This document shows, piece after piece, positions 25,490 through 36,859 of a stretch of 64,000 nucleotides of DNA. The notes below the pieces were generated by a model. That model was not told the DNA's origin, searched no databases, and saw only the letters and a program-made list of their open reading frames with translations. Each line of letters begins with the position of its first letter. The stretch's first letter is position 1. Where the stretch lies: contig OY720345.1 of NCBI GenBank assembly GCA_963082975.1, forward strand, positions 1,067,001-1,131,000, in the 5' to 3' direction. This DNA is from Labia minor. Lineage: Eukaryota; Arthropoda; Insecta; Dermaptera; Spongiphoridae. A program made the translations under genes and the position numbers.

Positions 25490-25690
25490 ATCAAACAAAT
25501 GTAAATTAAAGACGTGATAGATCTCGTGACTAGAAGAATGCGAAAGACAAGCAAGAAGAACTTGGTTTGTTGCTGGCAGACCAATTGAGAAACCTTCACT
25601 CGGTAGACCAAAGATAAAAGGAGAACGTGAAGAAGTTGGGGAGAATAGGTGTTGGATGTTATATAGAGAGAATTCTGCTTGCTGTTCATA
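25490..25690 (+). pseudogene. LINE C-terminal relic
   Basis: The plus strand reads GRPIEKPSLGRPKIKGERE, the basic Gly-Arg-Pro-rich tail of non-LTR RT proteins (compare KRPLGKP at 33625). It is interrupted by stops. Confidence 0.55.
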
Positions 25691-26343
25691 CAAATACATT
25701 CAATTCAATTAATTAATTCATTTATTTGTTTTTAATTTTTCAGGAAGAAACTTATCTAACTTGTCTAGCTTTTCTGCAATCGACGTATAACCTGGAAACG
25801 ATTTAGCCATCCTTTAAATGATTTAAGGATAGTTAAATTTAACCAGTGAAACTAGTAAGATTTTATTATAGGTGTAGGATTTGTTTTGTGTGAAATATCG
25901 TTTAAATAAAAGTTAAGTAATTCTCCTTTCAAAATTAATATTGGCGGCCCTGAATTACTAGTTTCATTCTAATTATATAAAAAAATAGTATAAGCCATCG
26001 GTTTAAACAAGCTTTTAGCTTTATTCATATATTATATAACTTTTTTGTATGTATTTAATAGAAATTTATGATTATTAAGAAATCATGAAATATATTATTA
26101 TATATTTATAATAATAATCTACATCTTGAATATAAATATTACTTACTTAATAAGAAAAATTAAAATAAAAATACATAAATATTTTTATATTTAATTTAAA
26201 TTTATTTATTCAAATCAAAATTAAAATTAAATAAAGATATAATCCATAATCAATCATTTATAATAATGTTTTGAATTAAAATAAGTTAACAACCGTTTTT
26301 TATTCTTCAATCTTATATGACATTAACAAAAAAAAAAAAAAAA

Positions 26344-26704
26344 TAAGTTGACCTGTGGCCAGATCCGAACCGACCGACGGTTTGAAGTAAATTAATTTCC
26401 AGCTACAGAAACAATTTCAAATAATTTAAATATATCTATTAATGTAATAAAAAACAGATAGGCATAGAACATAAATATTTTTAATTTTATTTTATTTATA
26501 ATATATATGTAGGTTGAGACGTCATGAATGGTTGGATGACGTCATATAATTTTAAATTAAGAAAAAAACTAATAAAGATGATTTTTCTCGAGGATAAAAC
26601 CAATACAAAGTTCATGATTCGTGGAGATATGTAAAAATCTCCACATGTGAAATTTGGTGTGAAAACAATACCTCCCTTACTTACTATCGTCGGTCGGTAA
26701 AAAG
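26344..26704 (+). mobile_element. Family B element, copy 2 (internally deleted)
   Basis: Both family ends are present, but only one of the two internal CATGATTCGTGG units remains, giving about 360 bp instead of about 630. Confidence 0.75.
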
Positions 26705-26786
26705 AAAACCTCTAAAATTTCTTAAAAGCGATGGAAAATTTCAAGTTATTATTTAACACATAACTTGTTTTCACATTTCCCCTATT

Positions 26787-26822
26787 TTTACCGACCGACG
26801 ATAGTAAGGGAGGTATTGTTTG
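26787..26822 (-). repeat. Inverted family B terminus
   Basis: TTTACCGACCGACGATAGTA followed by AGGGAGGTATTG. It is the reverse complement of the end of the element 83 bp upstream, making a snap-back pair. Confidence 0.75.
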
Positions 26823-26829
26823 TAATTAT

Positions 26830-27640
26830 ATTTATTTTTTTATTAATATTCTATTTTATATGAATTTATATTTTTATTTTTTATCCGAGTGGGCACTCGG
26901 TTCATATGCTTTACAACAACCCTTGATTATATTATTTCATAACCGAAATTGAAAAAAATATTTATCAAATATAAAATAAATAAAAAACGGGAGGAAAAAT
27001 ATGTTATTATTATTTTTTCTCATTTGGGGATAAAAAAAAATATTAAAATAATATTGTTTTGTAAATATGACACACAACGTAGCTACAAACAATATCAACC
27101 GACTCAATAATTTTCTAAGAGTGCTTCTGATGGTACAACATCCAACTTGATTTAATGAAAAACAACGATCGAAACCACTTCTCAGGGGTAATATTTTTTG
27201 CTCGAATGATCCAGAATTTGTTCATGGATTACGTTCAAAAGAAAAGCATACACTTAAATAATCATTCAGATGCTAAGAAATATAAATTTGATTTCATATA
27301 AAAAAAAATCAGAAAAGTGAAATATTAAATTGACAAAAATGGGGTGTTTGGAAATGATTAGTGTAATTTTATATATCGTTGACTGCGCAAAATGTTTTAA
27401 TGAAAATCATTTTTATATTTATTATATTATATTGAGTTATTTATATAAAATGAATTATTATGTAAAGGGAAATATTTATATATAAGTTCAAGCATTATAC
27501 ATATTATTATCCTATTATAAAATTATTAGACTAGTGAGTGAGTCACAAATCCAAAAAAAAAAAAAAAAAAAAAACTTATTATATTTTATTATTGTGTTGA
27601 ATTGAAACTAAATTAAATATTGTATCATTCAATTAGATTA
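26830..27640. other. AT-rich intergenic DNA
   Basis: No gene or repeat end seen. Poly-A at about 27554-27574. Confidence 0.5.
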
Positions 27641-27910
27641 TCTAATTCAATGGCAGTTCATAATTAGAAAGCGATCCTTTAATGATATTCTTGGCTGATC
27701 GCCCTTTAAACTGAAGGAGAGCCCCTTATACGGGCGTTTAGTTAGTTATCTGTAATAAACGCTAGAGCAATAACATTCGGAACGCCTAGGTCCAATTAAA
27801 ACTTACTCAATCTAATCTTCAAAGAAGGACCGCCCTTCCTGGCCCTTTCTGCGATAATCAATGTTTCACCCTCTTAAGTCGTCTACACTCATCGTGTTAC
27901 AATCATGGAA
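27640..27910. other. Unique G+C-raised block, possible enhancer
   Basis: A compact block with TAAT cores, TTAATGATATTC, CCAATTAAAAC and GGACCGCCCTTCC. It has no ORF and does not recur in the window. Confidence 0.35.
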
Positions 27911-28859
27911 TGAATGGATGGAGGTGGTGATTAACGAAAAAAAATTTTCAATAAACAATCTTTTCGAATCCTTATACTACTCCCACTAATATTTTCATCC
28001 AAGTTTTTTTTTATTACTTTTATCCTTATTTTTTTAAGATTTTTTATTTATGTATAATTTAAAAGAAACTTTCTAATTTTTACAAATAAAGTATTTATTA
28101 AAACAAAATATTTTGACATATTATTTGACATTTCTATTTAATTTAAATGCTTTTATTAAAAAAGCTTTATTAAAAAGAGCTGTCTTCTGGGAAACTTACA
28201 ATTTGTGTGATAGTTTGATACCTGACAGATGTGAGAGGATGGTTCCTCTCATGTCCGATAGATGGGTCATTTTATGTAATTGAATGAAATGCTTAATTTT
28301 ATTAACTCTCTCATCTCTCAAGCGCCCCCTACTATTCATTCATTACTATTCCACTTTAGTTTCATTTTAGTAGGCTTCGTTTTGATGTTTACTTTTAAAA
28401 GACAAATATAGTGGCAACCATGTTATTAAAGCCCTCACAGTGGGCACACCACAACAAAGATAACAATAGTTGGTTTTTCAATTTACTATAAGTTTACTTG
28501 AAGAAAATATGATAAATATTTTATGTTTATTGCATAATTTAATTATTTAATTTTTTCAGTGAATATTTTTTGTATTGAGTTGTTTATGTTTCGAATGTTT
28601 TAGCAAATATTTATTTTACATATATTTTATGTACCTATAAATTTTGTATATATATATATTCTTTGATGTTTATGATTTCGTTTAAAAATTGAATTTAATC
28701 TTATTGCTATATATATATATATATATCTTATATATACTTTTTTTTGTAAATTAATAGAATAATGTTGCTATAGAAATGAAAATTTAGTAAATCTTTAGGT
28801 TTCATTTGATAAAATGAGTTTCCTAAAAGTGAATTTTAAAGGTTGGTCAAGGAAGTAAT

Positions 28860-29070
28860 TAACTAAAAGCAATTATGAAAGGATTGGTGTATCTGGTGGG
28901 GGGCCCAGGGGACTCTGAAAAGTACATAATGAACTCTGGCAACTGTTGCATAGTGGCCAACAGGTGGCGCGAAGCTCATGCATAAGTTATGCGAGTGCCG
29001 CGAGCAGATCGCTTTTGCACTGGCAATTCATGTGGGGCTCGAGCCGATTAGGAGATCCTCAACCCCCTCA
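28860..29070. promoter_or_regulatory. Unique block with a CTCF-like site and E-box
   Basis: CCAACAGGTGGCGC at 28957-28970 matches the insect CTCF core (AGGTGGCGC). CAACTGTTG, an E-box, lies about 18 bp upstream, and the near-palindrome GCATAAGTTATGC lies just downstream. No ORF. Insulator or enhancer role is inferred from motif only. Confidence 0.45.
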
Positions 29071-29079
29071 TAAACTCAT

Positions 29080-30410
29080 AAAAGCATTAAAAGCTTTTTT
29101 ATAGCTAGAACATGAATTGAATGTTACGAATATATTGATCTTAACCATTTTTTTTTATATTTTAAATATAAAAAAGAATAGAATCATTGTATAACATTAT
29201 TATTATTATTTTTTTTTTTTTAATTAATTTATTAAATGAAAATAACTTCCTTTTGAATTAATCAAACATGAAATTTAATAAAAAGGATAATAAAGCAATT
29301 GTGCTTTTAATATAGTTAATAGGCACTTGTATGTATATCATTGGTATCATGAACAATTTTCATCATTAACATTAATTTTCATTGTTCTTAGGAAGATTCT
29401 TAATAAAATAAAGAGAAATAAAAATTCAAAACATCTATGAATTAAGCTAAATGATAATGTTCAGGATTTCAATTTTTTACTCTTTTATATATATATATAT
29501 TAGGATAAATAAAAGCAGGGAGGAGTAAAAAATGGCCTGTTTCTTTGGATGAGAAAAATGATTAACATCCTAACTTCCCCAACATTAATTTTTCTTATTA
29601 CCCATTTCTTGACTTTAATATTTTGCTGAGAAAAATTTCTTCAGAACCCTAATCGAGTTATCTTAATGCCCTTAAGCTCAGGTCTTTCCTTCGCTGTATT
29701 TCACCCGCAGTGTCAAAGGTTGGAGGGCGGAAGTTAGGCATTTATTAATAATTTCTTCACGTGGTAGGTTTATCAGAGTATGTTTTTCTTAAAAATCTTA
29801 TACCAACACCTTTTTCTAATTCTAAACACTTGAAATATGTTATATTATAATATATATATATAAGTATCCTATTTTATTTTAGAATTAAATTGAGTAAAAG
29901 TTTATATAAATATATATATATATATATACTTTTTGTAAATAACAGGTCTTGAATAGAATATTTTCAACCTATATTTTTATTTATTTATTTTTCCTTTTCC
30001 ACTCTTTGGAAACTAAACTTGACTTTACTCACGACAAAAGTTTCTGGAAATTTATTCTTTTGGAAAACGAGACTTTTATTTTCTTAGAAAACTATCATTT
30101 ATTTACCTATAGAAAATAAAAAAAAAATAAATAAATGAAACTCAAAATTTTATGGTAAAAGGAAAGTTGACTTTATACTTTTATTATCAAAATATCTTGA
30201 TTTATTTATATGAAAAAAATATTAAATTGATTTTCGAATATATCCTGTAATCCACGTCTGATAAAAAAATATTTGCCAGAATAAATAGAAGAACAAATAC
30301 AATAATAATTATTTAATAAACATTATATTTTGAATTCGTAAATATTTAGGAATAAGTGATTAATCGGATATGTGTATATTCTTGTATTATTAATATAAAA
30401 AAGATACAAG
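29080..30410. other. AT-rich intergenic DNA
   Basis: Several (TA)n tracts (29489-29502, 29849-29862, 29909-29928). No gene. A short GC-richer patch at 29690-29740 is unassigned. Confidence 0.5.
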
Positions 30411-30411
30411 A

Positions 30412-31025
30412 AAATAAGTTGACCTGTCGCCAGGTCCGAACCGACCAACGGTTTGAAGTAAATTAATTTCCAGCTACAGAAACAATTTCAAATAATTTTA
30501 ATATATCTATTAATGTAATAAAAACAGATAGGCATATAACATAAATATTTTTAATTTTATTTTATTTATAATACCAGGCTGTGACGTCATATATGGCTTG
30601 ATGACGTCATATAATTTTAAATCAAGAAAAAACTAATAAATATGATTTTTCACGAGGATAAAACCAATACAAAGTTCATGATTCGTGGTGATATGTAAAA
30701 AATCTCCTCATGTGAAATTTGGTGTGAAAATAACCCTTTCTTTCCTATCGTCGGTCGCTAATACTACCACTTCCGGTTTCCGGAATTGCACCAAAAGTTG
30801 ATCAATTCATCCCACTGATGCATTAAGTAAATATACCAAATTTCATCAAAATCCGTTGAGCCGTTCAGTCTGTACACATCTATACGGACGGACGGACAGA
30901 CGGACAGACATCATGCTAAAAATACTTTTTTCTGTTAAAAAAATGCATGATTCGTGGAGATATGTAAAAATCTCCACATGTGAAATTTGGTGTGAAAACA
31001 ATACCTCCCTTTCTATCGTCGGTCG
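30412..31025 (+). mobile_element. Family B element, copy 3
   Basis: Full 5' end, GGAC/GACA tetranucleotide run (30887-30910) and both duplicated units. The 3' end stops at CGTCGGTCG, without the usual GTAAA. Confidence 0.75.
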
Positions 31026-31155
31026 AGTGGAGCTGCCTGCCCTGATAAGACGACATGATACCTTGAGGAAAATATCCAAGAATCATCTTACTTGAAGTCC
31101 CAGTGTTCCCCGAACTCATTATTAATTTGAATAACAGCTAAGTAGTCGACTAATA

Positions 31156-31269
31156 TCTATATATATAAAAAAAGGTTTTTGTCTGCACATTGCTCAGAAT
31201 TTAAAAATTTTTGCATATCTTCGCGTTTCATGACCTCTAGAATCCAAAAGTGACTTTAGAATTTTTCAC

Positions 31270-31344
<75 letters not shown>

Positions 31345-31847
31345 CGGAAAATTACTATTTTATAGACTCAGAATTGGCTGAACCGATTTCTTTGAAATTA
31401 CATCACAATATTCTTATATACCTCTAGAGTAACATAGGCTATAAATTTTATTAATATCTTATCAATAACCGCAGAAATTAATTTTTTAAAGTTTATATAA
31501 TTCTCCGTGTTGTTCATTCAAGAGCAGCTCGCGGCTCACTGTCGGCCTAGCGGAATCATTTCAAACAATGAATTATCATAGAGATTCCCAATTGAAGAAT
31601 TATTATAATATTTCCCTTTTTATTTTAAATTCTAATATACAAATATCAATTCAATTAAATAATTTATTCTAAAAGTTCTCAATTTAATTAAAATATTTAT
31701 TAGATCATATTTTTATCTTAAATTATTTTTTATTTAATTGAATATTTCTTCTTTTCTATAATATATATATAATAATATATAAATTTTATCATTGAATAAT
31801 AAAAAAAAATAGGTGTGAAGAGCGCCGAAGGCGCTCTGAGCAGCTAG
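31156..31847 (+). mobile_element. Helitron family C, short complete copy without the LINE insert
   Basis: The 5' end is TCTATATATATAAAA after an A. The 3' end is the hairpin GAGCGCC-GAA-GGCGCTC, then TGAGCAG, then CTAG followed by T. These are the hallmark Helitron ends with A/T target. It carries a TCTG repeat (31271-31344). It lacks both the LINE segment and the GGGGGC hairpin seen in longer copies. Confidence 0.85.
31271..31344. repeat. (TCTG)n microsatellite, about 18 units
   Basis: Uninterrupted tetranucleotide array inside the Helitron. Shorter at the matching place in other copies. Confidence 0.95.
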
Positions 31848-32039
31848 TTGTATATATAAATATAAAAATTAGAATATTTGAATTTTTTTAAATTTTAACA
31901 CATGTAATCAATCATATGCATTAAGAATGGAAAATTTTTAAAATCAACTTGCTATTAAATTCAGAAAAAAAATACTGATATATAGAATATATAGACTATT
32001 CGAATATAATTTAAAACTCTTTCTCTCCTTCTATTTTAA

Positions 32040-32300
32040 ATTAAAAAAACGGAGTTTTAAGAAATTTAGATGCCATATGCAACATGGGGGGGTAAATGAA
32101 TTCGGCTGGAAGAGGAGGCAATTTATAATTTTCTTCTAATTCAGATTTAGGACAAATCGTACAACATTATATCAAATCTCGCTAAGAACATTCAATATTT
32201 TTGTACACAAAATATTCAGAGTATTGGCTAAGCGTATCACTCACAATCAGTTTATATTGAAATTTATATAAATTAACAAAGTAAAAATTTTTATTTGTTT
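32040..32300 (+). pseudogene. LINE RT relic (finger region)
   Basis: It matches 25160-25400 and contains decayed GFRP-like sequence followed by CTAAGAACATTCAATATTT. No open frame. Confidence 0.45.
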
Positions 32301-32479
32301 AAATTTTATTATAATGAATCAAAAAAAATTAAATATATAGATCACATGATTAAGAGAAGCAAAAAACTTAACAGAAAATAACTGTTGGATGGAAGTCGGA
32401 CATGACAGAAACTGTAAACGAAATCTTCATATTGCGACGAATAATTTTCAAATCCCCTAGCACCACAGAATTTAAGTTT

Positions 32480-34002
32480 CTTTTAAGGAAAATAACTATG
32501 ATCTAAAAAAATTAATAAATGAACTTAATAATAAAAAAAACAAATAAATCAATTAATTTAAATTAATACTATTAATGAATGTATATATTGGTCATTTATC
32601 TATAGTTTTATACCGTTAATTTTTATAAATTGTCTCAAGTCTCTATTTTTGCATTTCCTCAAGTTTCATTATAATTAAAAATATTCAATAATAATCTAGC
32701 AATGAAAATAAAATACCAAAATGTAATGATCAAGAAATATTATACTCTATTATAACATATACAATACTTATAAACTATAGGCGGAGGAAATATTAGGAGA
32801 TATCATTGCGGGTTCAGGCCAAATCGACCAACATTAATTAAGATATTTTCATTATGACAGATATTAGGAACTAAACCGCGAATTCAATATTTCTGTTCAC
32901 TAATTATTTGTAGACTTTAGTAAAACATACGCATAACTCAATAGATCCTGATAAACTTTTTCAAATTTTCAATCTTCAAATTTCTCTTGAAGGTAGTAAA
33001 GAAAGAATAAGATGCGGAAATCAATTGTAAAATATTAGGTTACTCAGACGACTTAAATATAATAGGAGATTCGGCAATTGCAATTACAGATAGCGAGGAA
33101 AATTTAATGGAGGTTTGAAATTAATAGTGATAAGAAAAAATATTTAGTAACAAAGAGGAAGAGTATTAACATACAAAATCTTAAGATACAAAATGTAGAA
33201 TTTGAATATGTATAAAAATTGAATGTAATCACGAAGGATAATAATATTTGAGAAGAATTTAAATCGGGGTTGCAATCGGGAAACGCCTGTTATCTGCAAT
33301 AAAGAGGCTTATCTCTTCAAAATTATTATCAAAGGGAATATATAAAAAGAATATTTTGCCTGTTGCATTATATGGGTGGGAGGCATGGTCTATGACCCTT
33401 GGAGATGAGAGTAGATTCAGAGTATTTGAGAATAGGATTCTTCCCTGCATTTATTGGCCAAAGAAAGATGAGGTCACCGGGTATGAGGGAGACTGTATAA
33501 CAAGAAATTGCATGGCCTCTCTGCATCTTCAGAAATAGTTAGGGTTATAAAAGGGAAAAGCTGCGATAGGCAGGGCACGTGGCAAGAATGGGAGAGGAAA
33601 AAGATATTGGTGGGAAGACCGATTGGAAAACGTCCGCTTGGAAAACCAATGACGCGTAGGAAGGGACGTAAGAGAGATGGAATAAGGGCTCAGGATAGGG
33701 ACACTTGGAGAAATGTGGTTGTTGCGGCTAAGAACTTTAGAGTATCTTTGAGCCACATAGGTAGATAGATATAACATATACAATAATAATATATATAATT
33801 AATATAGTGATTAAATTAAAATATATTTTTTAAATAAGAACACAAAAAGAAATGAATGTTTTATGTAATATACTGATTGAAACAAAATGGATGAAAACCT
33901 TTTAATACTTTCAACCACCAAATACTATGTACAACTCGGGGGTACAGGGGGCGGAGCCCCCGTCTAGGTGTGAAGAGCGCCGAAGGCGCTCTGAGCAGCT
34001 AG
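32480..34002 (+). mobile_element. Helitron family C, long copy with captured LINE fragment
   Basis: The 3' end is complete: CTCGGGGGTAC, then the hairpins GGGGGCGGAGCCCCC and GAGCGCCGAAGGCGCTC, then TGAGCAG and CTAG at 33999-34002, followed by T. From about 32480 on it is collinear with the copy at 41525-43543. The true 5' terminus was not identified. Confidence 0.75.
32780..33770 (+). pseudogene. Captured LINE reverse transcriptase, broken
   Basis: Segments in order across stops: CGFRPNRPT (RT motif 2a); FVDFSKTY (motif A, first Asp kept); ILGYSDDLNIIGDSAIAITD (motif C, YADD changed to YSDD); then ALYGWEAWSMTLGDESRFRV, FENRILPCIYW and KKDEVTG; and finally VGRPIGKRPLGKP and QDRDTWRNVVVAAKNFRV. 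This is the RT palm and C-terminal region of a non-LTR retrotransposon. The endonuclease half is absent. Stops and frameshifts throughout exclude activity. Confidence 0.8.
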
Positions 34003-34374
34003 TATATAAATAATTGCAATTATTCTATGAACTCAATTCCATTCAATTTATACTCTTCTTAATTTTTTACGGTACCATTAAATTTATTCAATGTCTTATT
34101 AATTTCATTATCATCTATTGTATCAAATAAATTCTTCTATTCTTAGTAAATAAATAATTTTAGTTGTAATTTTATTTAAACATTTTTAATTGAACCTATT
34201 CAATTTTATTATTTCCCATATCAACCTACGCGGATTCAATATACCCTTTTAATTATTCTAAATTCAATCCAGAGTGCTACCTATTAATTAAACTAATTTT
34301 AAAACCCATTTTCTCTCATAAAATACCTCACCCCCTTATATCTTATATACGACAATATATATATATATATGTTG

Positions 34375-34680
34375 GTTTAGGTTTCCGTGAATGTTATTGT
34401 TATTATTATTATCAGATTTATCAGGGATATAATCACGTATTTTTGTGAGATTGTTTTCTCGACGTTTCGGCACCCATTTTGGTGCCATTTTCAAGAGATT
34501 ATTTAGGTGGGAATATTTTTGGGATTCTGGGTCTTAGTCTGTGTGACCAAGGGTTAATATCGGGATTTTGGGTTGATAGGTTGGGTGGTTTTGTACTCAC
34601 TACGTTGCTGTAGAGCTCCGAAGAATCCTGGGCAGTTGTTCGAATTTCGGACAAAATTGATTTAAAAAAAAACCGTTTTA
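34375..34680. mobile_element. Penelope-like element terminal relic with hammerhead-like fold
   Basis: It contains CGACGTTTCGGCACCC...GGTGCCATTTTCAAG. The CGACGTTTCGGC and TTTTCAAG phrases with a GGCACC/GGTGCC stem between them are typical of Penelope pseudo-LTRs, which carry hammerhead ribozyme motifs. No RT or GIY-YIG sequence is recognised here. Confidence 0.5.
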
Positions 34681-34837
34681 CACTTTTTAGGGATTATAAT
34701 AATTCTTTCAAACAAGCAAGCTGTGTAAATTGACAGAAAAAAAAATAACGGTAAAATATTCATCCAATGTCAAGTTATAAGCTATTAAGGTTGGCCATAT
34801 TACTAGCTACAAATTTCATCCTTGACAACCTAATACT

Positions 34838-35029
34838 GACTACCACTTCTTCCGAAATTTGGACAACTTCTTGATAGGAAAAAAGTTTAATTCCGATAAT
34901 GCAGTTAAACTGGCCTTCCAGGAATTCATTGACTCCCGTTCACCAGGGTTTTATACTAACGGCCTGAATAACCTCCCACTTAAATGGCAAAAGTGTGTAG
35001 ACAATATGGGTGCATACTTCGATGATTAG
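34838..35029 (+). pseudogene. mariner transposase C-terminal fragment
   Basis: An open frame ending in TAG reads DYHFFRNLDNFLIGKKF, then KLAFQEFIDSRSPGFYTNGL and LPLKWQKCVDNMGAYFDD. It corresponds to the last 60-65 residues of mariner-type transposases (S..FY..G...L..RW..C....G.YF). The catalytic DDD part is absent. Confidence 0.85.
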
Positions 35030-35039
35030 AATAACTCCG

Positions 35040-35104
35040 TATGTTTGTAAGTTATCAATAAACTTTGTGTTTTTTTCTACAAATTTCATACTTGACGAAC
35101 TGAT
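35040..35104 (+). repeat. mariner 3' terminal repeat
   Basis: CTACAAATTTCATACTTGAC, then a few bases to a TA-rich edge. A near copy in the same orientation sits at 34817-34843, immediately before the coding fragment. Confidence 0.6.
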
Positions 35105-35115
35105 ATATATATATA

Positions 35116-35437
35116 TGAGCCATCAATGTTTATGGAATGGATTAAGCGGTGTAGGCAATCAATGGAATATATATATATATATATTTCGTCATATATTATT
35201 TAAATTATCAAAAATTTATTAATTATATGATGTATAATTGATTTAATTAAAGTCAAGTTGAACTTCGTTAAATTATATATCTTACAGGAGAGATTTACAG
35301 AGTTAACGATTCTTTTTTCGGATAGAATAAGCCATGTCGATGGTACTTGGAACGATACAAGCAAATCAGGCTGAAATCTCCCTCTGAGCCATCAATGTTT
35401 ATGGAATGGATTAAGCGGTGTAGGCAATCAATGGAAT
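35116..35437. repeat. 53-bp perfect direct duplication
   Basis: The identical 53 bp beginning TGAGCCATCAATGTTTATGG occurs at 35116-35168 and 35385-35437. The first copy sits between two TA tracts next to the mariner end; the second is continuous with unique sequence on both sides. Confidence 0.9.
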
Positions 35438-35808
35438 GGAAAGGAGCAGGAAGTGATAAAGACAGTGACACACATGGAGCGTGATAAGGTGACTAAGTAA
35501 GTGCTAAAACGACCAGGTCCAAGATTTTTTTTTCATACTCTCTCTAATAATAATAGAAAGATACTTTACTTAACTTTTCGGCTGTATGAATATAAAAAGA
35601 TAGAAAAGAAAAAATGTTTTTTAAAGAATAAAAAATTTATATTACTTTTATATAAAATTTAAGTAAATTTTTTAAGAATAATTTTTAAAGATGAATGTTT
35701 TAATCAAGTATTTATACACAAGTATAAATTTTAAAAATTTCAAAAGTAATTCTCATTTCATAAAAAAATTTGAATTAATAATTTTATTTTTTTTACAAAA
35801 AAAAAATT

Positions 35809-36317
35809 CTGGAGTGTCTCCGCTTGACTATATTTAAATTGAATTAAATAAAATAAATTATAAATTAAGAATATTTGAATTGGATTTAAAAAATTTATTC
35901 CGGTACTTTCAGTGATTCAATCAAGTTGAAATTCTATATATAGCAGTTTTATACAATTTTCAATAATAATGTGAAAAATTACCAAACATATATCTTTATT
36001 TTTACGGTCAGTTTAGAGGAATAAAAATCAAAATGTGGTAAGTAATGACCCTCTTCCGAATGAGCTACATTTCTCAAAAGTTGAAAGAAAACTACGACTT
36101 TTGAATAATGCCTGGATACCAAATTTCATGATTCTAGCTCAAACCGTTTTTGCTTAATCTTGTCTATCTACACACATAAACACATACACACACACACACA
36201 GACATCTTTCTCAAACTTAGTTAAAATGACTCAGGAACCTTCAAAACGTATAAAAACATCAAAATTTCGACATTGAAAATTTTCGTGATCGCAATATTAT
36301 ATCTCTGGTGAGATAGT
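35809..36317 (-). mobile_element. Family A element, copy 3 (internally deleted)
   Basis: Same ends and core as the other family A copies. About 100-150 bp near the 3' side is missing, including the GCGCATGTTT block. Confidence 0.7.
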
Positions 36318-36539
36318 AAAAACAGTATTTATAAATATTTTTATACTAAATAAAAATTAAATAACATGAGTTGTTTAATTTTTATTTTCTTAAAAATAAT
36401 AATGTATGTCTAGATTATTACTTTGTTTTAAAACAAATAACAGAGATTTTAAATTAATCACCTTTAGAGATTTCTCAACGTATTAGAAAGAAAAGAAAAA
36501 AAGAAAAATGAATGAAAAAAGAAAATGCGATGTAAATTA

Positions 36540-36850
36540 GATTTATAGCATTGAGCTCAAATTAAGTGTCACGATCAAAAAGAGAAAGAAGGAAATCTTT
36601 TCAGGTTTAACTGCGTCCCATTTTCGCATTCAGATGGCCAAAGGGAAGGCACAATTCTGCAACGCTGCAATCGTGTCTTTGAATAGTCGAATCCTTTCCA
36701 TGACCAAATGACCCAGCCAGCCACTTGTGGAAATACGGCGCATTTGGTCTTTGATGGCTCTTTTGTCTCTTCCAATTATCAAAAGATCCGATCTACTTTG
36801 CACAAGCAATTGAATTCCCGCGAACTACTGGATGCTTTCATTGACACTCT
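36540..36850. promoter_or_regulatory. Unique block with several TCF-like sites
   Basis: GATCAAAA (36573), CTTTGATG (36749) and TATCAAAAG (36777), with a weaker TCTTTGAA at 36676, cluster within 215 bp. The block is GC-richer than its flanks and has no repeat match. A Wnt-responsive element is conceivable, but motif clustering by chance is not excluded. Confidence 0.35.
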
Positions 36851-36859
36851 ATAGTTGTT

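Noticed and set aside
28130-28280. Open plus-strand stretch with FWETYNLCDSLIPDRCERM
   Set aside because: No start, no splice signals and no recognised similarity. Likely chance.
31271-31344. Regular short repeats that might suggest a CRISPR array
   Set aside because: A pure TCTG tetranucleotide microsatellite inside a Helitron, without spacers, in a eukaryotic context.
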